From: Gerris lacustris
Taxonomy: Eukaryota > Arthropoda > Insecta > Hemiptera > Gerridae
Reading direction: 5' to 3'
DNA: 64,000 nucleotides
Assembly (NCBI GenBank): GCA_951217055.1
Contig: OX578284.1
Location: 28,050,187-28,114,186, forward strand
The translations under genes were made by a program, and so were the position numbers. The notes under the pieces are model-generated. The model saw only the letters and a program-made list of their open reading frames with translations. It made no database searches and was not told the DNA's origin. Shown here piece after piece: positions 24,601 through 36,980 of the stretch. Within the stretch, counting starts at the first letter, position 1; each line of letters starts with the position of its first letter.

Positions 24601-25558
24601 TTTTATCATGTTATCAAGAAAACATGTTTTTCCAACAAAAATTGAATTTAAAAAAATGGTAATAAAGTCCGATATTTTGCTTCAGACACTAGTAAAACAG
24701 ATTTCACTATATTCTCCACAAACTGGTCTTAAAATATATATAAATAATATGAACGGATACGCTCATTTTCCTTCAGTAGGCTTTAGAATGCAAGTATTTT
24801 ATAGTGATAGGATATTATTATGTCTTATTTTACGATCAAGCATCAAATAAAATTAAGCTGTCTACATTTTATACCCGTTCATTATTCCTTGTTATTTACA
24901 CTTTCCTGTTATTATAAGTCAAATATTTATTTTATTTTCCAAAAAGCGGAATTTACTTGGTTACAACTCAGTCTTAACTCGACCATTTAAAACTGCCGTT
25001 TTATCATTTATATTTACTATCCAATTTCCTTTTGTATGACGATTTTTCGAATAAAGTCAACAACTTTTAGAACACTTTTTAATAAAGTTTATTTTTCTCT
25101 TGGTTTTTAAAATTTATATTATAGCCGAGATGCATAAATTTAGTTTAAAATGAGATTAGCCTGTTAAAGCTGCACAGCGTAACGTTTATTAAGCTAAGCC
25201 AAAGCTGTCAGTTGCAACTTTTCTCTCTTGACTCTAGACCACCCCTTCTTTCCACTCTTGGTTCTAACTAGTAATAACTTAACTATTATCACTTATTACT
25301 TCATAATCTTTTAGAATAAGTTTAAAATTAATTTAATTTTTTGGCATTTGTCCCAAAATTAATTTATTACTCATATCACAAGCTAATGTTGGCACGCTTA
25401 ACCATCTAAAAAACAAATAATGGGTTAGGGAATCCTATTTATTTCCTCTAAATATCTAATATATATTTATTTTTTGGATGTAATTAATTTGCAAAGTAAT
25501 TATAACAAGCCAAAATAGCTATGGTATAAGCTAGTATTATGTTGACGAGATATGGCCC

Positions 25559-25562
<4 letters not shown>
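24601..25562. other. AT-rich noncoding stretch, nothing recognised
   Basis: No gene or bounded repeat recognised. Confidence 0.4.
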
Positions 25563-25614
<52 letters not shown>

Positions 25615-26010
25615 TGTGTACCTGCAATACCTCGTAACCCTCAAAATCGATTTTATGTTTTTTTTTTTTTTATAGATAATATTAATACCTACCTATGAGC
25701 AAAAGCTAGTAAGCCTTAAGCAATTATTGTTTTTAGAAAACAAGTAAGTATTATTGTAATACTTCGTATTCATCATTTAAATAAAGTGTACAAAAAACCT
25801 CGTATACGATAAGGTTTCAAAACCTCATAACCCCCCATGCATTGTAAGTCTTTAACTAGTTGCGGGATACGTTTAAGTGTTTCAGTAAATTTAATTAAAA
25901 TCGAAATAAATATAAAGAACATATAATAATAAACTTTTTTTAAACATAGTTTTTTGCTTCTCCTGAAAAATTTTGTTTATAGGGTTACGAGGTTTTGCAG
26001 GTACACAGTC

Positions 26011-26093
<83 letters not shown>
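25563..26093. mobile_element. Terminal-inverted-repeat element inserted in a TA microsatellite
   Basis: An about 399-bp element (25612-26010) with near-perfect 30-bp terminal inverted repeats beginning GACTGTGTACCTGCAA and continuing to CCTCGTAACCCT. TA arrays lie directly on the left (25563-25611) and, after 'ga', on the right (26012-26091). The left junction is exactly at TA; the right TA duplication is imperfect by two bases. The interior has further partial copies of 'cctcataacccccc'-like sequence. No transposase, so non-autonomous. Confidence 0.75.
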
Positions 26094-26097
<4 letters not shown>

Positions 26098-27224
26098 CTA
26101 CAAACACTACTTAATGACTGACTAATATACTCATTACGATATCCCTGGAATCACTTGACCTACGACCGTGAAGGTCATGAGCCATTTTTAGGTAGCTTTT
26201 TCTTAGCCCTTAGGTGATTAGTAAGATATCTTGTTACGATCCACCATTAGCAGCCATTTAAATTCGCCATGATGATATCTCCAGAACAAATTGCATTGGT
26301 AGAAAGTGTAATGGTTTTTAATATGATTGATCACCGCTAACTTCCGCTAAGTGAAACTTTGGACTTTGTACTTTTATGATTCTTTTTTAACCAAAATTGT
26401 TTTTAAGAAAAGAATAGTTAAAGATCATAGTAAAGATGACAAAATGTGGATCTTAAAATGTTGTATTGTGAAATTATTGTACATAATAATTTCTATATAA
26501 TTCTATTTCTTAATTTAACTTTTAACATATAAATACAATATCACCAACTTGTAGCGGTAATTTTTGTTTAAACAGCTTTTTCTTCTTTTTAATAAACCTT
26601 TAATTTATTTAAACTTGATGTATGTATATTTCTGTCATCACAACATTTGGGTGACGATGTCTATTATAAAATACAACACGTGTAGAAGTCAAGATGTATT
26701 ATTCTCGAGTTGAAATCCTCTCTTTCGGTAGGTATTCCATCGTAAGCTATTTAAACATTAAATTTTTCTTTATAAATTTATAAAGTTGTTCGTCACCGTG
26801 GAGGGAGCCTTCTCATAATATATTCATAGCATACTCCTCAGGTAACGATGGGATTTATTCAGCGATAGTACTTGTTTCAAATCCCCCCCCCCCCCCCCTC
26901 GTAAAAACCCATAAAATATTTCCTCGACATAAATAATATTTACTTGAGAACTAAGGTTTGTATGTTTTCTCAATAAATATGGTGTATTATGTTAAAGCTG
27001 TATACACAACGTCGGTTTGAAGCAGAGTTCTTTCACCATCGGAGTCGAGACCTAGATTGAAGCAATCATTTTCGTTTTACGACCCTATTATAGATGAATA
27101 ATGAAACAGAAATACAAAAAAAATCAATTTTAATAATATAGAACGTATATTAATAACGACATGAAATCTTATTAATGTAAACCTTTTAAAACTTGGAAAC
27201 CGTTATTTTTTATCTCTGTTTTAC
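26094..27224. other. Noncoding stretch with poly(C) run
   Basis: Contains a 16-17-base C run at about 26882-26898. No gene recognised. Confidence 0.45.
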
Positions 27225-27650
27225 TTTCTGATATATTTAGTATATAGAAAGTACTATGATGGCATGAAAATTAGATTCTGATGGATCAATTCCCCTAAGT
27301 CCAAAATATTATTTATTAAAAAAATGTCTATCTTTGCGGACGCGTGTCTACCCTAATCTTCACTGCTCAGCACTATATGCATGTATTCTATTATGGAGGG
27401 ATAACCTTTTGATATGCTTTATTTTTATTGATTACTACTAATAGACTTATAGAGTTATTTGTATTATAAGTACATGATTTTTTTTTATCAATTATATTTA
27501 ATAAAGTAATAAAAATAAAAAATAAATCTAGCTAGCCAATTTCGATAAAATTTGGCACGCATGTTCTAAAAAATCAAATCGAAAATCGAGACATGAATTT
27601 TAGCTTGACTTTTGAGGTGCAATCCCCCCCCCCCCCCAAAAAAAAAGATG
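27225..27650 (+). repeat. Repeat family B, copy 3 (interrupted)
   Basis: Shows the family start with 'ctttctgatatatttag...agaaagta' hairpin, 'ctgatggatca', 'ctaagtccaaaat' and 'gcggacgcgtgtc', then about 180 bp of unrelated sequence, then the family blocks 'ttcgataaaatttggcac', 'catgttcta' and 'tcgagacatgaattttagc'. It ends near a 15-base C run (27625-27639). Diverged and interrupted. Confidence 0.6.
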
Positions 27651-27848
27651 GGTTGATTCTTTGGGATTGGTAATATATTCGTAGGAGGTAGAAGTATACC
27701 TCCGCGATAAAGAGGAGAACGGAGTCCTTGAGAGTGCTAATATAGTCCTGGAAAGGGAAAAGAGATTATGCTTCTCGCTATACCCGTATTGGGTGCGTAG
27801 GCATCCGTGGGTAGACTCGTAACAAACAGCTTAAACAGGTTGAAGTCC

Positions 27849-27882
27849 GACGTTTCGCTTCCACTACTGGAAGCATCTTCAG
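27849..27882 (-). ncRNA. Hammerhead-like core, left arm
   Basis: Minus strand: CTGAAGA (27876-27882), a 7-bp stem II (GCTTCCA/TGGAAGC) with GTAG loop, then GAAACGTC (27849-27856). The stem II is perfect; stem III is reduced to the self-complementary ACGT, suggesting cleavage only as a dimer, if at all. Confidence 0.65.
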
Positions 27883-28134
27883 GGGTGTGGTGCATCGTGT
27901 TGTTTACTTGAAGCAACAAAAAATCATACTGACGACTGGAGTGAAAGACGGAGTATTTGTAGTTAATTTGTGGAACGTAGACAGAGGATAAACCTGTCTC
28001 AAGGGCCCCCGGGGAATCCAGGTAATCCAGGGTAATCTACGTTCCAGAAAGCAACTATAAATATGTCTTCCCTCACTCCATTCGTCAGTATGTCTTGTTG
28101 TTGCTTAAAGTAAACATCACGATGCACCACACCC

Positions 28135-28167
28135 CTGAAGATGCTTCCAGTAGTGGAAGCGAAAGTC
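28135..28167 (+). ncRNA. Hammerhead-like core, right arm
   Basis: Plus strand: CTGAAGA (28135-28141), the same perfect GCTTCCA/TGGAAGC stem II, then GAAAGTC: one C is lost compared with the left arm, probably damaging stem III. Confidence 0.6.
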
Positions 28168-28182
28168 GGACTTAAACCCCTT

Positions 28183-30120
28183 CGTGACGCGGATTTCACT
28201 GGAAAACCAAGCTTTTTATTACACCCGTATTATTTTACAATTTCACGATTAATTCTAACGGTTTTTTTGGGGTCAGGATTGGTGGTGAGGGATTGGGTCA
28301 GGATTGGAAGTGGTTTTCAGGATGAAGTCTGTATGTGTGTTGGTGTGTATTTATGTATTTATGTGTGTTATAATCGTAGTACCCAGGGTATTTAAAGGTA
28401 GTATATGAATGGTGATCCCTGAGTGAGGAAAAGTTCCGAGGCACCCCGTAACCCGATTTTTTCTTATCTATTTAAACAATAAAGGAGAGAGGAAAAGATT
28501 CTCTGTAAATCCAATTACATTCATGTTTAAAAAGAAAATTGTCTAATTGTGTCTCCAAATTTCAAGTACATCCCTTAGATAGAGCGGCAGGACTTATCAA
28601 GGTTCGAATTTAGAAGTGACTACTCTGTATTTTTTATGAAAAGAAACAACATTATACTTGTCTGTTTCATACGAGGTTGCAAATTATTAAGTTGATTTTT
28701 ATTATTTTATAAGGAGGTTGGAGAACATGGTGGTTGTTATATCGTGTATACCGAATATTTGTTTTGAAAGTTAGTGCAGGGTTGCCGTACTTTTTTATTT
28801 ATTAATTTAAGCGGTATTGATTCAAGCAATAATACTGTCGTTTAATTCATAAACATAATGTAATGCTTCTGTGACACTTATGGGGAGTGGAGCATATCAC
28901 TCTACAAACGTGTAATTGACATTTGACGTGGACCCACAGACGACATGCTTCCTGATCTGTGACAAAGTGAAAATTGGCGAGTAGCAGCCAATACAATTTA
29001 TAATGTGACCAGATTGCCAGCTACTATTTGCTGGTGCTACTAACCAGTCTAGTTTGACCGAGGCTTAAGTAGTGGATTCGCTGGGTAGCATTGCGCAGTT
29101 GTGGCCGTTTTGATGGTTTACGAGCGAAGCCAGTACGGGACTTAGACCTCTAGTTTAGTCAGAATCCATAAATATAAATTTAACTTAAACAAGCTCCTGT
29201 TGAACACATTTTATAAATATGTTTAATAATAGATTAATTAAATGTGATATTTAGGGGTTAAATTCAGTATCACTACGTATTAAAAAGTTTTGTTCAAGTT
29301 TGTCCTCCGATTTTTTTTTTCGCGTTTTTATGTGTACTTATACTGCATTTAATAGAAATTCTGCAGTTTATGCTGGCACTTACAATAAATAATTCGGTAT
29401 CCATTTTTAAGAACCCACTTTTTAGACTCATGGACTTAATTCATGAAAATTAATTTATTCACAATATAAAATTTACAATACAAGTACATTTTTTACAATA
29501 ATAGTAAATTTACAATATTAGTACTTTCTTTCTTGATATATAAGAAAGTAAAAAGTGGGAGATATTTGATTTATTTATATTGAACATATTACTGGGCCTT
29601 GTTGTGTAAATTAATCTAATTTTAGATCGCAACCTTTGAGAGAGCCCGTGGATGTGGTGCATGTAGAGAATTTAAGAATTCCGAAAGTCACGGAATACGG
29701 AATTTTCATGGTCACCTTTAATTAGTAAACCCATCTAATACCTTTCTCCTGTTAGTAGTTGGTATGTATCTCTCAGTCAGTTGTGGTTTTACGCTTGGAA
29801 GAGGAACATTCCTGTTTTCAAATTGGCTTTTATCAGACGTGCAAAACCATGTTGCGATAATGCACCTAGTCGGAGGTAGACACAAAACATTAAATAGAAT
29901 ATTTAATTTAACCCGTATTTTAAACTGGGATTCGACATTTAGACCAATATTAAAGTACTAACTATTACATTAAATGTTCCTGCAGATGTTTACTCATTAG
30001 ATTCAAACTGGCTTGACTGAAATTATTCAAATCAGGCCCATTGTTTCTATCTCTTCAATTAGTTAGAGTAGGGTCGACTCACAAGGGCCCTTCACGTCTT
30101 TAATATTTAGCTTCAGTTAA
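28183..30120. other. Noncoding stretch, nothing recognised
   Basis: Includes a GC-richer patch around 28860-29160 and a family-B-like hairpin 'tactttctttcttga...aagaaagta' at 29521-29550. No gene recognised. Confidence 0.4.
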
Positions 30121-30790
30121 AAGACAAATCTTCACTAAAAGTAACTTTATTGTATAAAAAGCTACTTTTTTTACTTCTAGTGGTAATCTTCAGTGAAGAA
30201 ACTGTACGATTTTCAAGACCATTTTTAAATTTTAAACTTTTAAAAATTTAATTTTTAGTTAATTTTTTGTAAATCTCACATTCTTTTTGTTTAAGTATAC
30301 GTTGTATATAAAATAAAACCATCAACATATGACTGCCATCCAAATGGATCCCTCAAGGCTGCGCCAATTATGTTCTGATTTTAGGCTTATACTTCTTGAG
30401 AATTTAAGTAATTCTTAGTGGCCGAGGAAACAATTTGCACATTGGCATATTAAATGCAACCTTTTTCAAGACGTCTGCAATTTTTCCCCCTCAAGAAGGA
30501 TGCGCCCACTTGGATCCTTGCGCCCTGGAGCGACTGCTCCATTCGCTCCCTTAGCGCTACGCCTTGCCACTGTGACTATAGGGTGCATTGACAATTAACA
30601 ATAATAGTGATGTACACAATCTGTTTTATACCAGAGTGGTCAACTTCAATTCACCTGCCCCAACTCCTAAATAAACTCTTTCTTGTTCTCATTTACTTTC
30701 GTCACCAGCACTGAAGATAACCTCCAGTGGTTGAAAACCTTTTTAGGACGTCAAAAGTTACTTTTAGTAAAGTGGCGTCTTAATCAAGTG
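30120..30790. mobile_element. Old inverted-arm element with hammerhead-like core
   Basis: Left end (about 30130-30215, read on the minus strand) has CACTGAAGATTACCACTAG, then 'aaagttacttttagtgaag'. Right end (30709-30775, plus strand) has CACTGAAGATAACCTCCAG, then 'aaaagttacttttagtaaag'. So the two ends are diverged inverted copies reading outward. The right one keeps a hammerhead-like core (30711-30752); the left one has decayed. The interior (30220-30700) has a GC-richer patch near 30490-30570 and no coding. Confidence 0.5.
30711..30752 (+). ncRNA. Hammerhead-like core
   Basis: CTGAAGA (30711-30717), stem II AACC/GGTT, GAAA (30733-30736), a small stem III hairpin CCT-TTTT-AGG and a GTC triplet (30750-30752). 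Stem I pairing was not resolved. Confidence 0.5.
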
Positions 30791-33449
30791 ACTCCACTAT
30801 GTGACTTCATCATTCAGTTAATAAAATTCCATTGAGTTAGTTCCTACATATATTCATAATTAATTAATAATTAAAAAATTTAAAAATCTTATTACCGTTT
30901 GGACTTTTAATGAGATAGAATTTTGCTCCTGTCCATCGTTCTAATCCTCTCTTTGAAGTACTCATTTACTCTCTGACTTCAATATTGACCTTTAACCATC
31001 CTTTCAATTGTAAATATAATTTAACATTTCAATCTGTTTGTAATGTAAATATGTGTTAATGTTAAGCTATGCTTAAAAATAAATCCTCTTTTCTCTTTGA
31101 ATTATAATTTGCAAAATTAAAATAATGTTTATTTTTGTTCAAAAAGGGAATTACTTTCTTCTGGCCGTTATTTACTCTTTAGGTTGAGGGATGAATGGGT
31201 GAAAAATTAAATTTCTCTGAGAATGTCAAACGAAAATTTGCATTATCCAGTATCATACAGTTTTATATATTTTTACTTTTATTGAACAAAATATTAAAGT
31301 CGACCTTTCTTCTTAATTTTTGTTTTATTTATAAAATTGACTTTGAGACTTATTTATATTGTATGAACATCTTGTGTGTTGTATCTTGTGAATATAATCT
31401 TATCAATAAAATATATATAATCTTATCTTTTTATTATATAAAAAAAGTTTTGTAAACATATGTGAGTCCAGAAAAAGATGGGTAGACCTAAATTATAGCA
31501 GTAGTGTTCCGCCATTTTTTTTTATTTATTTATTTTTTTTTTTTTAAAGAGAAGGTGGTATCTCAAACTACACTCTCTTTCTCTTTTCTACGCTACCCAT
31601 CGGTTTTTTTTAACTTATTTATGTTTACTTTTCACTGCTTTTTTGCTTCCAGGGGTTTTTCTTCCGAGCCCTTTAGTTATTATAATATTATTATTATTAT
31701 ACAATCTTGTAATTTGACATTGTATCATTGGAACAATGTCTAATAACCAATAGTCCTTCAAACTAATGGTTCATCGCTGCTTCAACATAGATTGTTTTGA
31801 CAAAATCGGCACCGATCGCAATTTCTTAAGACTCCTAGCTGAAAATATAATTTTAGATTCTCTAGGTATTATAAATAACCATATTTATTTATTAACTATA
31901 CTTTTTATTTTTATTGTATATAGTTAGTATTAACTATTTTTTAAATATCTGTTTTTAAGTACTGTTATTCTTTCATAAACTGTACGAATGTATTTTATTT
32001 TATTTATTTAACTATTGTCTCTTGATTGATTAGTATGCTGTGTTTATAGCAATCCTTTAATGAAGGACAGTTCCACTTAGTATTTTTTTTGCAATAAAGT
32101 GCTTCTCTCTTATCCGATAATGACCTAATTTAATGACCTAATTTATATGTTGTTCGGGATGTTGATGAAAAAGAAACTAGAAACATTTAAACCATCTAAT
32201 GTTACTAAAGAATACTCACATATGTATCAATATAAACTCAATTTTTTTAGGTATTTTAGTGTTCAAGACTCGATTGAGTAAATGTTGTGTAATAATTGTC
32301 GCTTAAAGCTTTTTCGAGAGGATGCGATTGGAAAAGGAAAGTTTTTTAGAGTTATTTTCCTGTGGATTTACAACGGAGAAGGTTTATAACGACAGTTTGT
32401 TTGGTTTCACTGTAGGATAACCCTGTTCCCTTGTTCCCCTCATACTCGGTTTAGATCCGGACTCCAATGTATAACAGATACATCGGTAATTTTCTTCCAT
32501 CTCCAAACAACTGGATTTCCCAAACAATTCACACGCTTCTGTTTAGGTCCCCAATTTCCCATCCAAATCACACTCATTCGCCCACATAACAACACACCCT
32601 TTTCCTTTTCTATCTAACTTCTCATTGACACGAATTTAATCGTTGTAGTCGCATACCACCCACTTATCAATGAAAACTACAATCGTGGTTTTCATCTGTT
32701 CAAATATTATTGTTTTCATTAATTTTACTGAACATTATTAATGTTTTTTTTTAATCAATTGATTGATTTTTCGTTTTCTTTCTCTGAAAGCTTTTTAGTA
32801 CTCAATAATATATTTAGGGAGAGGTCATTGCTGGCTTCACAACATCCTTAGCCTACTCCTAGCCCATAAGATACTTAAATCAGCCTAATTAGTGGAGAAT
32901 TACTTAAGCAAATGCAAAAAGAGTTAAAAATTATTTTGCAAGTAGGAATAAACTTGTTTGATATAGGATTATGTTTATAATTTTATAATTATATATAATT
33001 GATATATAATTTTAGATGTTATTTAGGTAGTTTCGTTTTAACCTAGTATAAAGTTGTAACTCCTGTTTACTTCCAAAGCTTTTTCCTAGATCAAGTTTAT
33101 TTCGGACTTAACCTTTGGCTTGCCAATACTTTACCTTAGAGTTTCGATTCAAGGAAACGTCCTAAACAAATTGTTAACTTTCAAGTTTATTTGTCTGCTT
33201 AGGAAGTAAGGGGAACAGAAAGAGAACCCTTATGAGATTTGAACAGTAATTCCTACCTGAGTATTTTATATTAGATTCCCTTGATTTAAAAATTATGTAG
33301 GGAGTATAAATAGAGGTGTGGTATAACTCTATCTTTGAGCGTGCCAATTTAACACAATGTAGTTTATAAAATGTGATTAGGTTTTGAAAATTGATTATTT
33401 TTAAGAAGTTGGACGCCTTATAACTAAATATATCATAAATCTAAATACA
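30791..33449. other. AT-rich noncoding stretch, nothing recognised
   Basis: No gene or bounded repeat recognised; open frames at 31195-31455 and 31504-31743 are low-complexity. Confidence 0.45.
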
Positions 33450-33855
33450 AATTGACTTGGGAAAATCTATTCGTCCGATTTTGATGAAAGTTGGATGTTA
33501 GACCATAAATAGTTGTTGTTGGTCCCTTATAAGTTTCAACCTTCTGCGCTCATTTGTTTTTCTTTCACACAACCATACATTTATTTACACCACTATCTTC
33601 AAAAGTATTCATCTAATTTTTGTAAAATTTGGATGGGAGATAGCCCTAGTTTAATTTCACCCGTCTGCGCTCTTTAAATTTTGCTAAATTGATACTTTAA
33701 TTATTGTAAAAAATCAAAACATTTTAACAGATTAAAATACGAGGGGGGGGGGGAGGTTAAATTTGACAAAACAAGGTTGTAAAAGCGTAAAATCGTTACA
33801 GTTAATAAAATAGGGCGTGAGGAAGCTATATGCCACACTAATTGGCAGATTTTAT
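33450..33855 (+). repeat. Repeat family A, copy 4 (5'-truncated)
   Basis: Body blocks 'gttgttggtcccttataag', 'tttcaaccttctgcgctc', 'gtctgcgctctttaaattt' and 'ttgctaaattgat', with tail 'atatgccacactaattggca'. The hairpin head is missing. An 11-base G run sits near 33744. Confidence 0.7.
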
Positions 33856-34720
33856 ATGGTCTCTTTGAAATCTGTCTTTACCGCTTATCTGATCTTCTTA
33901 TCCCGCTACCCCGACGGAAAAAGTAGTAATAATAATATTCCCAAAAATATTTCCTGAAATATTCTCTATTTTACAAATTTATTTTGTTTTTCTCTTCTCA
34001 TTAAAATATATTGCAATTATATATATATATTACATAACTTGATAATAAACTAAAAAAATATAAAACCACCCACAAATCTTTAATTTTCATCCTTCACAGA
34101 TTATAAATATATAAATAACTTTCCCTGACTGAATTCAAACTCAGCCAAGCTTAAAATAAATCAAGCTTATTTAAAAACGATGTAGAAAAGAAGCTGAAAA
34201 ACCTCTTCCTAAAAAGATTTTTAACAATTTTTTCTCTCTTTTCGTCCATTTTTGTACAAATAAATTTATTTTTCTTGCTTCTTCTTTTTGTGAAGGGGAG
34301 GGGGTAAAGGAGGTTTCGGTTAGACTTTTATTCTAAAGGATAAGCCTCTTACTTCAAGCCACTTGATTTTATTTATATTATTTATTTACTTTCTGTCAAT
34401 CTCTTTTGTCATATTTTTTTTATTTTCTGGGAGATATACAAATTTGTTTATTTATTTTTATATCGGTTTTTTTATTGGCAGAATATATATTTATTAGTAT
34501 TATATAATATTGATTTATCACTAAATTTACTTATTTAAAGATACTTACAATTCATTATTATTGTATATGTCCAAGAAAAAGCCACTTACCTGAAATCATA
34601 AATAAAAACTTTTTTTATTGAATTGCAATACCTAAAAGCTCAGAACAATATAAAATAATATTATTAACATGGAATATGAAATAATAAATATTCTACACAC
34701 AGACGCAGAATATAATATAT
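33856..34720. other. AT-rich noncoding stretch, nothing recognised
   Basis: No gene or bounded repeat recognised. Confidence 0.45.
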
Positions 34721-34839
34721 ACAGGGTGGCCACAATAACCTGCCTCACACTGTTATCTCTTTTATTTTTGAAGGGAGAAAAAAAAATGTAAATGGTAACT
34801 CACCTTGAATGTTTGGGTTGTTTTTTAACATGGTATCAA

Positions 34840-35125
34840 AAAATGAATTCTTCCTAAAGTTTCAGTGTAATCCCCTCCTACTTTGTAACATATTATATTT
34901 TTTCTGAAATAAGATTATAGAAGAGAAATGAGCCGCAAAATCGGTTAAGAACCACTGTTCTGCGAAAAAAGCTTCAGAATGACAATGTCCTTTTATAAAG
35001 TATTTTGCATGCTTAATCCGAATCTGAAGTAAATTTTCTCCTATACGTTACAGTTTTCTCGGAAAATGTCTCTAAAGTTCGAAATAATTGGGTTTTTGGG
35101 GGTTTTCGACCAAAATAATATTTGT
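34840..35125 (-). repeat. Unclassified repeat, inverted relative of 36776-36980
   Basis: Reverse complement of this segment aligns with 36776-36980: 'ggttttcgaccaaaatat' against 'atattgggtcgagaaccc', 'cgaatctgaagt' against 'acttcagattcg', and 'accactgttctgc' against 'gcagaacagtgg'. Diverged; noncoding. A nearby 'acagggtggccacaa' (34721-34735) may mark a transposon edge. Confidence 0.6.
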
Positions 35126-35548
35126 AAAAAAAAAAAAAAATACATGTAGTCTCGCGGACACCCGGTAGGAACGAAGTTCCTTGCATTTTTCATTAAATAT
35201 AAAATAACACTGCTTAGTACGTATACGTTGCTAACTACTCGTTCCAATAAATATTTTTGACTCAATTATAAAATTATTATTAGTAAAATTATTACATACA
35301 ACTTATTACAAAAATTCCTTGATCCGCTTATGAGCAATATTATTTTATTACATCAATTTATACTCATATATTTACAGTTTTACTGGTTAATAATTTAACA
35401 CAGTCGACACTGTCAATTTCTGACGATTCTCTTGGTGCCTTCTCCATTTTAAATAATATACGAATACTTTTCTCAATAATAGAAACAATATTTGAAAAAA
35501 AGCGTTGTTTTGTGGATAAATAGCGAGTTTGACAGGAAGAAGGAGTAA

Positions 35549-35857
35549 GGCTGCGGCCACACCGAAGCTACCTCGCTTGGAGCCTAGTGGCTTGGCGAGT
35601 CGCCAGGCCACTAGGAGTCTGGATTGATAGCGGCCACACCGGAGCTACCTCGCTTGGAGCCTAGTGGCTTGGTGAGTCGCCAGGCGTGTAATCCATGTGA
35701 ACCAACCTTCTAAAACATACGAGACCGGCCACACCGCGCGCTTGGTTACTAGGGGAGTCACCTAGCGAGTCGCTAGACGAACAGTCCATTCTGTTCTACA
35801 TGGCGACTCACCAAGCCGCTAGGCTCCAAGCGAGGTAGCTCCTGTGTGGCCGTAGCC
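35549..35857. mobile_element. GC-richer MITE with TAA target duplication (309 bp)
   Basis: Flanked by TAA on both sides (35546-35548, 35858-35860). Terminal inverted repeats of about 59 bp begin GGCTGCGGCCACAC (left) and GGCTACGGCCACAC (right, reverse complement). The left-end module is directly repeated at about 35630-35688, giving two direct and one inverted copy of 'gctacctcgcttggagccta'. The TWA duplication and GGC-starting ends fit PIF/Harbinger (Tourist-like) MITEs. The base composition contrasts sharply with the flanks. No transposase. Confidence 0.85.
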
Positions 35858-36254
35858 TAAGAGAGAGATGGAAAGATAGAAGAGTTGGGATTGCGCACGA
35901 AAGGATACCAAACGAAGTATAGTAGAGGGGGAATCACTCTAATATTCTTAATATTCCACCTATATTAACTACAAACCCCACACTTAAACCATTAACTTTT
36001 AAAAATTGTAAAATATATCACGTCACTGTAAAAAAAACTGCTGCTTGTATCAGGTTGAAATTTTACATGCCTGTTTCAATTGTACTTTAGACGATGTGTA
36101 TGAAGTTTTATTAAAATCGTTACGTTAGAACGTAGATATCGGTAAAAACGTAGTTTTCTTTATTTAAAACGTTTAGGTCCGCTTTAATAAATTTAGCGAT
36201 ATTTACCACTTCATAGCAGAGTCGGTGTTAGTTTTACTAAAAAAAATTATTTAT

Positions 36255-36530
36255 AAAGTTGTTTGTCTCATTAAATAGATAAAGTTAGAATTTTTCCCCG
36301 TCCTAAAATTCCAATTTTAAATTTGAAGCTTACGTTTACGCGAGCGTTGCGCGTGAACGCTTGGGCGGATAACGTTGTCCAACGAACCTGTCCTGGGCAT
36401 TGGTAAAATGAACACGTGTACCAAATTTCTACTAAGTCGGTCAACTTTTACACAAGTTATCGTCATCCGTTGATTTCGTGACGCTTTTAGCGTGACGGTG
36501 ATTTTGTGACGGTGATTTTGGTTGTTTTTT
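36255..36530 (-). repeat. Repeat family A, copy 5 (partial, minus)
   Basis: Matches 52005-52225: 'ttgtctcattaaatagataa', 'taaaattccaattttaaatt', 'gtttacgcgagcgttg', 'ggataacgttgtccaacgaa' and 'cctgggcattggtaaaatga'. Head and tail are missing. Confidence 0.7.
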
Positions 36531-36580
36531 TCAGATTCACTCCCGGGCTCCAGAACGTGCCATAAGAAACTTCGTTCCAA

Positions 36581-36768
36581 AAATTATTGGGTGTTTTAAT
36601 ATCATCAAAATATGAAAAACACGAATCTAAAGTAAAAAAAAAAAAAAAAACTGCTTACCTTACTTTTTTTTAGAAAATTGAAAAAATTAAAGTAAGGTCA
36701 GCAGATTTTTTTTGACTTTGGATTCGTGTTCTTCATGGTTTGAAGATATTAAAACGCCCAATAATTTT
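36581..36768. repeat. Fold-back repeat (188 bp palindrome)
   Basis: Left half 'aaattattgggtgttttaat...aaaacacgaatc...ctgcttaccttac' is the near-exact inverse of the right half 'gtaaggtcagcag...gattcgtgttctt...aaaacgcccaataattt'. It can form one long hairpin. It abuts the 36776-36980 repeat. Confidence 0.8.
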
Positions 36769-36775
36769 TTTTTTT

Positions 36776-36980
36776 ATAAATTATTTTTTTGGGGCGAAAT
36801 ATTGGGTCGAGAACCCCCAAAACACAATTTTTCCGAACTTTAGGCGCATTTTTTGGGATATCTGTACGAATAGGAAAAATGTTGACTTCAGATTCGAATT
36901 CTGCAACCTCGAAAAAGTTCAGAAAAAAAATGTTTGGGGCCCGAAATTTCGTTAAAATGTGCAGAACAGTGGAATTGACA
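36776..36980 (+). repeat. Unclassified repeat, inverted relative of 34840-35125
   Basis: See shared blocks with 34840-35125 (inverted). Overlapping open frames of 70-80 codons here are artefacts of the repeat. Confidence 0.55.

Larger units (their letters stand above)
27838..28182. mobile_element. Inverted-arm element with a hammerhead-like core in each arm
   Basis: Left arm 27838-27990 and right arm 28030-28182 are inverted copies read outward from a 40-bp GC-rich centre. Shared blocks: 'tctacgttcca', 'gatgcaccacacccctgaag' and 'tggaagcgaaa'. Each arm ends in a hammerhead-like core (minus strand 27849-27882; plus strand 28135-28167). The geometry, outward-facing cores in inverted arms, mirrors the inverted pLTR arrangement at 11730-14430, but the sequence is a different family. 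Confidence 0.7.

Noticed and set aside
24548..24850. 100-codon open frame
   Set aside because: Its start lies inside repeat family C and no domain is recognisable.
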